DNA of 11,329 bases from assembly GCA_910578075.1 (NCBI GenBank), contig CAJTPK010000048.1:1-11329 (forward strand). The letters run 5' to 3'. The notes below the pieces were generated by a model. It saw only the letters and a program-made list of their open reading frames with translations, was not told where the DNA came from and made no database searches. This stretch comes from an uncultured Muribaculaceae bacterium (GTDB taxonomy: Bacteria > Bacteroidota > Bacteroidia > Bacteroidales > Muribaculaceae). Numbering within the stretch: the stretch's first letter is position 1; every line of letters begins with the position of its first letter. Made by a program: the position numbers and the translations under genes. Below are positions 6,238-11,329 of the stretch, in pieces.

Positions 6238-6893
6238 TTAAGTTGCTCTATTATGCAGTTATACTCATCAGGTTCGCTCGTATTCGCGGCAAGAGTCTCC
6301 AGAACCTTGATAGCTTCTTTTTTACGATGAAGTTTGAGATAAGCCATCGCGAGATTCATGCCGTCTATATGCCAATCCTGTGAGTCTATCTCGTCTGACT
6401 CGAAAGCGGCCTTCATCTCAGGCAATCGTGTTTCAATCTGTTCGGCTGTCAGCTTATTCAGGTCAATGTACTCTGTGCCGTCACCGCGATCACCCTCAAT
6501 GGGTTGATAGGTAAAGTTGTAAACGGCATTGCACAACTGGTTCTGTGACGAAGTGTAAAGATTCCAGCCGATTCCGATTGCCACCACGAGCATTGCGGCC
6601 ATCGAGGAAATCCACATCATGCGCTCACGGAAGAAGTTTGGACGGACCATGCGCGGCTTCTCTCCCTTGCCGATTATCGACTGAAGCTGCGCTTTGGATA
6701 ATGACTTCATGGCGTGACCGAACTCGATGTTTTCCTGCTCGGCCTCCTGACAGATGCCTCTAACAGATATTAGATACACCTTAAATTCTACAGCGAATTT
6801 TTCATCCGAATCAAGTCGGGTTCTAAATTCAGCTACTTCTGCCTTCGACAGCGTTCCGGCTATATATTTGTCAAAGAGTTCAATTCTTTCCAT
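6234..6893 (-). CDS. Predicted membrane anti-sigma factor with periplasmic TPR-like domain
   Basis: I prefer the ATG at 6893 (219 residues, beginning MERIELFDKYIAGTLS) over an in-frame ATG at 6920, because MERIELFDKYIAGTL is the usual opening of this Bacteroidota type. Residues 1-90 form a helical cytoplasmic domain like that of FecR-type or ECF anti-sigma proteins, without the HxxxCxxC zinc motif. A single membrane segment lies at about 94-113 (WISSMAAMLVVAIGIGWNLY). The outer part (114-219) includes a helical pair at 177-205 (NLAMAYLKLHRKKEAIKVLE) resembling a TPR. It overlaps the sigma gene by 14 bases, the normal arrangement for a sigma factor and its inhibitor. That it holds the sigma factor is inferred from position and topology. 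The outer domain would face the two exported clan CD proteases. Confidence 0.8.
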   Translation of the reverse strand: MERIELFDKYIAGTLSKAEVAEFRTRLDSDEKFAVEFKVYLISVRGICQEAEQENIEFGHAMKSLSKAQLQSIIGKGEKPRMVRPNFFRERMMWISSMAAMLVVAIGIGWNLYTSSQNQLCNAVYNFTYQPIEGDRGDGTEYIDLNKLTAEQIETRLPEMKAAFESDEIDSQDWHIDGMNLAMAYLKLHRKKEAIKVLETLAANTSEPDEYNCIIEQLK

Positions 6894-7503
6894 TGCGATT
6901 GCGTTTTTTAGGTGTGACATCGAATCCGGTACGGCGCAGTGCCTCGGTGACGCGATTGATAAGGTCGGTCATGCACTGGCTCTTCTTCGCCTTGGCGGTC
7001 TGGGCGTTTTTTAAGCCTGTCTCTTCGGCAATATCTTCCATAGTGGCATCTGTATAGTAGAACAATCGGATGATTTTGCCACAAGGCTCGGGTGTATGGT
7101 CCAACTCATTGCCCAAGCGAGACAATACTTCCGGATTGTTGCATAGCGCGGCTTCCTCCTCGGGCATCTCCTTTATAATATCTTCTACTTTGCGTGCCAA
7201 GCGGTTATTGCCATCCTCTTTGTCATCGTCATACATGGCGTCAAAAGGGTCAGTAATTCCCCCATGACGTTGCTCTTTGCTGGCCATATTCAAACCGATG
7301 GTGAGGATATAGGCATTCCAGTCAGTATCAGGTCGCACCTTGCCCCGCTGGATATTATCCTGAACTGCGATGAAAGCCTCCTGATAGAGGTCTTCGGCAA
7401 TGTCAAGCCGCATAGAGGGATATTGCCGCGTCAGCTTCCGCAAGAACGGCTCCCTCAGCCGGTTATAATATTTCCGGACTATATATTCAAAGTTTTCTTC
7501 CAT
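6880..7503 (-). CDS. ECF-type RNA polymerase sigma factor
   Basis: A 207-residue protein with the two-domain layout of a group 4 (ECF) sigma factor. Region 2 spans about residues 5-80, with DIAEDLYQEAFIAVQDNI (34-51) matching the core-binding region 2.2 pattern and WNAYILTIGLNMA (62-74) the segment after it. A charged linker (85-120) leads to region 4 at about 125-188, where IIRLFYYTDATMEDIAEETG (144-163) and LKNAQTAKAKKSQCMTDL form the helix-turn-helix expected to read the -35 element. The tail is basic (PKKRNRNGKN). The start lies three bases after the CHAT gene stop, and the end overlaps the anti-sigma gene. It probably directs RNA polymerase to a small regulon that may include its own operon, though the operon promoter is outside the window. 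Confidence 0.9.
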   Translation of the reverse strand: MEENFEYIVRKYYNRLREPFLRKLTRQYPSMRLDIAEDLYQEAFIAVQDNIQRGKVRPDTDWNAYILTIGLNMASKEQRHGGITDPFDAMYDDDKEDGNNRLARKVEDIIKEMPEEEAALCNNPEVLSRLGNELDHTPEPCGKIIRLFYYTDATMEDIAEETGLKNAQTAKAKKSQCMTDLINRVTEALRRTGFDVTPKKRNRNGKN

Positions 7504-7506
7504 TGT

Positions 7507-10500
7507 CTATTCTATGAGTATAAACGATGACCAGACCTCCTTATTTGCCGGGTCATGCGAAAGTAGTTCTTTTCTTGCGTTATAAAAAGCATCGTGCACA
7601 CTTTTCCCTGTTGCCGCCTGACGATAAAACTCGGCCATGAAGTCGGCGGCTCCATTGTCCTTTACTTGGCGGAGAGAACAAATCAGGGAACCACTTCCGG
7701 CGATGCGGAAAGCGCGTTGCAGCCCCCACACGCCGTCGGCCGACAATTCGCCGAGACCGGTCTCACAAGCCGACAATACCGTAAGGTTCAACTTGGGAAA
7801 CGTAAGCGTCTCCACCTCCTCCGAGGTCAGTATGTTGTCCTCATCCTCTGTGATTGCCTCGGCTTTCCATGAAAGATTACCGTTGCGCATCACAAGCCCG
7901 GAGGCCGATGTTCGATTGCCCATCAGCAACCGTTTTGCTATGTTATGGTCGAAATCGGTTGTGTCGTTGAATGCCTTTGTCAGCTCGTTCTCTCCCCGAT
8001 AGAAGCCGTGGGTCGATATATGGAGAGTTGTAATCGGCTGCCCCGACAGACTCTTGACATATGCCTCGGTAGCTTCGTCATTGAACGTCCTGTGGTATTC
8101 ACTGACTCCATCAAGACTTTCCGCTATACGATAAAGTTCCGTCTCGACTCCGGCGAGGTCGTTCCAGTTGCCTCTATAGCCATCATCAAGGCCGCGGGCC
8201 TGACCATCGGGAGAATTATGGTCGGCCACGCCGATTGCCTCCACTCGGTCACCGATACCCTCGCTCTTACGAATGTCTGAAAGATGAAACACCCGATACA
8301 TATCATATTTCTCACACATCGGCACTCCGTCCTCATCTTCGGAAAACTCAATCGGTAGGGTATTCAGAATGCCGTCGGTAGAGAAATAGATGCTCCTTTT
8401 GTTTTTAATATATGGCTTAATAGCTTTCCATAAATTTGATGCGTCTGTCTGTATGAATACAGGTGTAGTATTGCCAGGTTCATAAATAAACGCACCATAT
8501 TTGATTGCATCATCCGAGTGGAATGTAACAAAGTCAACTGCCAAATCTCCAGCCTTTAACGATGAGTTTATCTTAGAGACATTCTTCAGCAAGGCTCCGA
8601 GTTTTGTTTGTGCAATGTATTCAGATGCAAGTTCCTTCTCTGCGATTCTCAATCTACGTTTAACACTCGCCACTGACAGCGAGTCACCATGTAAATATGC
8701 ATCATCCAATTGAATTAACAGTTCGTTTACTTTTTTGCGCTCATCTCGTGACTTCCTGTTTTTGTCGAGATATCCATTAATTGCAGCGTCTGTATGAAAT
8801 AACAACCCTTTGGTAAACAAACAGAATCTCCCAACTGCTTCATTCATTCTGGGGTCTGCAACAGCTTCTTCAATAAACCAGTCACGCAAATTTTGAATAT
8901 AAAACTGAGCATTTCTACGCTCCTCGCTCGACATGGTTAAATTGTCTGCTATCAATTCATCTTTTGCATTATCTATTTCCGATAACACCCATCTGTAATA
9001 TGCATCTCTGTCACCGGTGCCTTTGCAGGTCTGCGCTCTTTCTTGATTCAAACGTCGGTGCTGCTCTTTTGTGATTGCTAATTCTTGGGCTCTATCAATT
9101 GCAACTGCCGCTCCATGCCAATCAGATAGGGCATTGGAAAGCACTGCTTGTGTAAGGTAATAATTGTACCTGTCTTCCGGTATTGTTATCAGCTCTTCAT
9201 TGCGTCTTATGGTTTGAAATACGCTGTCAGCACGTGTAAACTCCTTATTTTGCAACAAGTACGATATGAGATTTTGTTTTGAAACAAGAGTTTTCCAGTG
9301 GGCCACGCCTAATTCTGCTTCTCTTGTTTCACACACAATTTTTTGAATCCTTATGGCATGTTCAAATTGCGACATCATCGCTTCATTGTCGGCCATATTG
9401 TTCAGCAAAGAAAGTATTAGATCATCGGTATAGTCCAATGATTTAAGATGATTTAATGACTGTGTATAATAGTCGCTTGCTTCGGTATAATTTTTAATGG
9501 AGCAGAAATAGTCACCAATACATTTATAGGTTATCCCTTTAATAATGGAATCTGGGCAAAGTCCTTTGGCGAAAGATTCTTCAAGTTCCACGATGCTTCT
9601 TTGCAGTCCGATGGGATTGGAATGGTATGAGTTTAAGCGATTCTTACAACTTATCGTCGCAAGCTCACGGGCCTCGATGTATGAAGCCGTATTCTTTCCC
9701 GGATATTTCGACAGAGCTTCAACCGCATGTGAAAATGCATCCATCTCATTGATGAAATCATTTGTATTTTGGTATAAGCATGCCAACGTAAGCCAGTCGT
9801 TTCTGACAATCGAGTCAATCTCAAAATAGAGTAAGTCGGGGCGTGCCGATTTTTCAGCCAGTTCTATTGCCTTGCGTTTATAACGAATATCGAGCTCTAC
9901 ATTTCCTGTCCTGTCTTTCAGAATGCTTCCTAATGTGCTGTAAAAATCACAGCGCACCTCCAATGGCATGGCGGGAATGAGTTCTGAATCAAGCTTTTCA
10001 AACACTGCATAGTTATTACTGCAAGCCAAATCAATCAGTGGTGCGAGGATAGAACGGAAAGGCAACCCAAGGCGAATGTATTCAGCCAAAACTGTATGCC
10101 ATATCTTTTCCGATGCCCTTGAAGGCATATCAACCACCATCATGCAAAGAATTCTTGAATAGGTCTCCTCGTCCAATCCTTTTAATGATATGGCCTTTTT
10201 TACTGTCTTTACAAAATCCTTTTCATTCCCTGCGGCACCTAAAGCATAAAGAAGTGAAGCGTATGAGTCTGCCAACTTGTTCGATTCATTCCTAGACTCA
10301 TCTACACGTTTATGAGCAAATGATATTGCCTTCTTGAAATTTCCAAGTATTGAGTATGCTCCGGAAAGAATTCCAAGGAACTCATGTCGATTGGCGGTTG
10401 CATCATTAAGATATTTTTCAAGCCCGGTCAATTCTGTGGCAATGCTGTCATGTAGCGGCTGTTTAAGACATGGCTCCATATGATGCTTCAAGAAAATATC

Positions 10501-10821
10501 GTGCAATGCTATAGTGTTGATTCTGAAGGGTTCAGAATCAGCTCCATAAGCGTCAATAACACTGTCCCTGCTTTCAAGGAATAGTCGTGCAAAAGACGGA
10601 TAAGCATCCGAGTGACTGATATCCCTGTAATCGTTGAATGTTTGGAACAATTTCAGATTGAACTGTTCTGACCCCAATCCATACATCCGCTTATAAAAGT
10701 CGAGGATATGTAAATCCGCTTCACAAGTTGCGTTGAGCTTCCTCTCATCGCCAAAAGCATTAACAGCCGCAACAAATGTTACGGCTAAAATCAATAAATA
10801 TTTTGCGATTATTCTAACCAT
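7507..10821 (-). CDS. Exported TPR-CHAT protein (clan CD protease domain)
   Basis: This 1104-residue protein opens with a Sec signal peptide (hydrophobic residues 4-20, likely cleavage after VNA at 20-22). Residues 30-750 are alpha-helical solenoid; the clearest TPR is at 430-463 (IGDYFCSIKNYTEASDYYTQ), with further repeats around 468-500 and 511-543. A charged helical linker (685-745) leads to the CHAT domain, about 755-1104. Landmarks are IYFSTDGILNTLPIEF (811-826), LHISTHGFY with catalytic His938, and VLSACETGLG with catalytic Cys1019, ending WSSFILIE as CHAT domains often do. CHAT proteins are caspase-like proteases usually switched on through their TPR region. Export is unusual compared with cytoplasmic TPR-CHAT proteases such as Csx29. 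It lies directly upstream of the sigma gene. GC content rises sharply within the CHAT-coding part. Confidence 0.9.
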   Translation of the reverse strand: MVRIIAKYLLILAVTFVAAVNAFGDERKLNATCEADLHILDFYKRMYGLGSEQFNLKLFQTFNDYRDISHSDAYPSFARLFLESRDSVIDAYGADSEPFRINTIALHDIFLKHHMEPCLKQPLHDSIATELTGLEKYLNDATANRHEFLGILSGAYSILGNFKKAISFAHKRVDESRNESNKLADSYASLLYALGAAGNEKDFVKTVKKAISLKGLDEETYSRILCMMVVDMPSRASEKIWHTVLAEYIRLGLPFRSILAPLIDLACSNNYAVFEKLDSELIPAMPLEVRCDFYSTLGSILKDRTGNVELDIRYKRKAIELAEKSARPDLLYFEIDSIVRNDWLTLACLYQNTNDFINEMDAFSHAVEALSKYPGKNTASYIEARELATISCKNRLNSYHSNPIGLQRSIVELEESFAKGLCPDSIIKGITYKCIGDYFCSIKNYTEASDYYTQSLNHLKSLDYTDDLILSLLNNMADNEAMMSQFEHAIRIQKIVCETREAELGVAHWKTLVSKQNLISYLLQNKEFTRADSVFQTIRRNEELITIPEDRYNYYLTQAVLSNALSDWHGAAVAIDRAQELAITKEQHRRLNQERAQTCKGTGDRDAYYRWVLSEIDNAKDELIADNLTMSSEERRNAQFYIQNLRDWFIEEAVADPRMNEAVGRFCLFTKGLLFHTDAAINGYLDKNRKSRDERKKVNELLIQLDDAYLHGDSLSVASVKRRLRIAEKELASEYIAQTKLGALLKNVSKINSSLKAGDLAVDFVTFHSDDAIKYGAFIYEPGNTTPVFIQTDASNLWKAIKPYIKNKRSIYFSTDGILNTLPIEFSEDEDGVPMCEKYDMYRVFHLSDIRKSEGIGDRVEAIGVADHNSPDGQARGLDDGYRGNWNDLAGVETELYRIAESLDGVSEYHRTFNDEATEAYVKSLSGQPITTLHISTHGFYRGENELTKAFNDTTDFDHNIAKRLLMGNRTSASGLVMRNGNLSWKAEAITEDEDNILTSEEVETLTFPKLNLTVLSACETGLGELSADGVWGLQRAFRIAGSGSLICSLRQVKDNGAADFMAEFYRQAATGKSVHDAFYNARKELLSHDPANKEVWSSFILIE

Positions 10822-11329
10822 TTGGGAAGTTCCTGCCTTTCAGGGTCAGCCTGTTCGGCCATTTTCATGAATTTGTCGGCCTTGGCATTATCGTTTTGTT
10901 CGCGATACATGCGGCTGAGCATGACAAGTGCGCCAACACTCTGAGGCGATTTGGCGAGTTTGTCTGCATTGGGTTCAACAAAAGGAATTATGCCCTCCTC
11001 ATTATCTATAAAACAAGCACGAAGACTCATCAGATAGCCATACTGAGGCCATAGTTCCTGCTTTTCTGTTGTTGGAATCAGTTCATCCAACAGATTCTCC
11101 ACCTTCATCTCATAATCCGAATTGCGAGTTTCCAGATATGTCCATAGCAAGGAAGTCCGGGGATAAATGTCATTGGCATCAATTGATTTCATCTTTACAG
11201 CGAAGTATTCCATCGGCTCCACGGCACTGTTTCCTGTTCCGTTCAGTCTATTCCACCGGGTTAGCTCGTCAATGGCATATTCATAGACAGCCTGATTGTC
11301 CTCTTCCTTACCGACAGCAGTATTCAAAG
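10809..11329 (-). CDS. TPR-like protein, N-terminus cut by window edge
   Basis: The frame is open to the right edge, so only the C-terminal 173 or so codons are visible. The one start-like codon near the edge is a TTG at 11327, which is more likely internal. The visible part is helical. A helix-turn-helix pair close to the C-terminus (ALVMLSRMYREQNDNAKADK followed by FMKMAEQADP) fits a TPR. It ends with PKWLE. It overlaps the TPR-CHAT gene by 13 bases, so the two are almost certainly coupled. It may be a partner or sensor for the TPR-CHAT protein; whether it carries an N-terminal signal or another domain cannot be seen here. Confidence 0.72.
   Translation of the reverse strand, partial: LNTAVGKEEDNQAVYEYAIDELTRWNRLNGTGNSAVEPMEYFAVKMKSIDANDIYPRTSLLWTYLETRNSDYEMKVENLLDELIPTTEKQELWPQYGYLMSLRACFIDNEEGIIPFVEPNADKLAKSPQSVGALVMLSRMYREQNDNAKADKFMKMAEQADPERQELPKWLE

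Noticed and set aside
7507..10821. CRISPR type III-E (Craspase) locus
   Set aside because: A TPR-CHAT protein is present, but there is no repeat array and no gRAMP/Cas7-like or Cas1 gene, and the protein has a signal peptide; only the circuit logic is similar.

Overview
This window looks like chromosomal DNA of a Bacteroidales bacterium, probably a gut commensal. The Muribaculaceae/Bacteroides/Prevotella range fits, but I cannot name a genus. The basis is moderate GC, weak or absent Shine-Dalgarno sites with A-rich leaders, short lipoproteins ending in LLSC, and a sigma / anti-sigma / caspase / TPR-CHAT gene set of a kind familiar from this order. Every supported gene is on the minus strand, so transcription runs from position 11329 towards 1. 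I see no tRNA, rRNA, CRISPR array, insertion sequence or attachment site, and no gene-free stretch longer than 90 bases.

Block A (11329 to 5365) is a tightly packed five-gene module. In transcription order it holds: the C-terminal part of a TPR-like protein (cut by the window edge); a 1104-residue exported TPR-CHAT protein with an intact Cys/His dyad; an ECF-type sigma factor; a single-pass membrane protein placed as its anti-sigma factor; and an exported caspase-family protein with an intact Cys/His dyad. Junctions are a 13-base overlap, a 3-base gap, a 14-base overlap and a 4-base overlap, so the genes are almost certainly co-transcribed and probably translationally coupled. Two clan CD peptidases therefore flank a sigma/anti-sigma pair. 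Both peptidases appear to be exported, and the anti-sigma protein has a C-terminal domain on the same side of the membrane. I infer a proteolytically gated envelope signalling system.

An 86-base gap (5279 to 5364) containing an AT-rich hairpin separates block A from block B (5278 to 2112). Block B is a run of small, mostly unrecognised proteins: an orphan soluble protein, a small secreted protein, a small unknown protein, a minimal J-domain-like protein with an HPD motif, a zinc-ribbon protein with a glycine-rich middle, another unknown, and a membrane-anchored protein that may carry a YbjN / type III chaperone-like domain. Several are spaced 3 to 7 bases apart or overlap by 4.

Block C (2086 to 1) holds two overlapping predicted lipoproteins of unknown function and the start of a SanA/YdcF-type (DUF218) membrane protein that runs off the left edge. 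Blocks B and C lie downstream of the sigma module in the same orientation. They could be its targets or simply neighbours; the sequence does not decide this.
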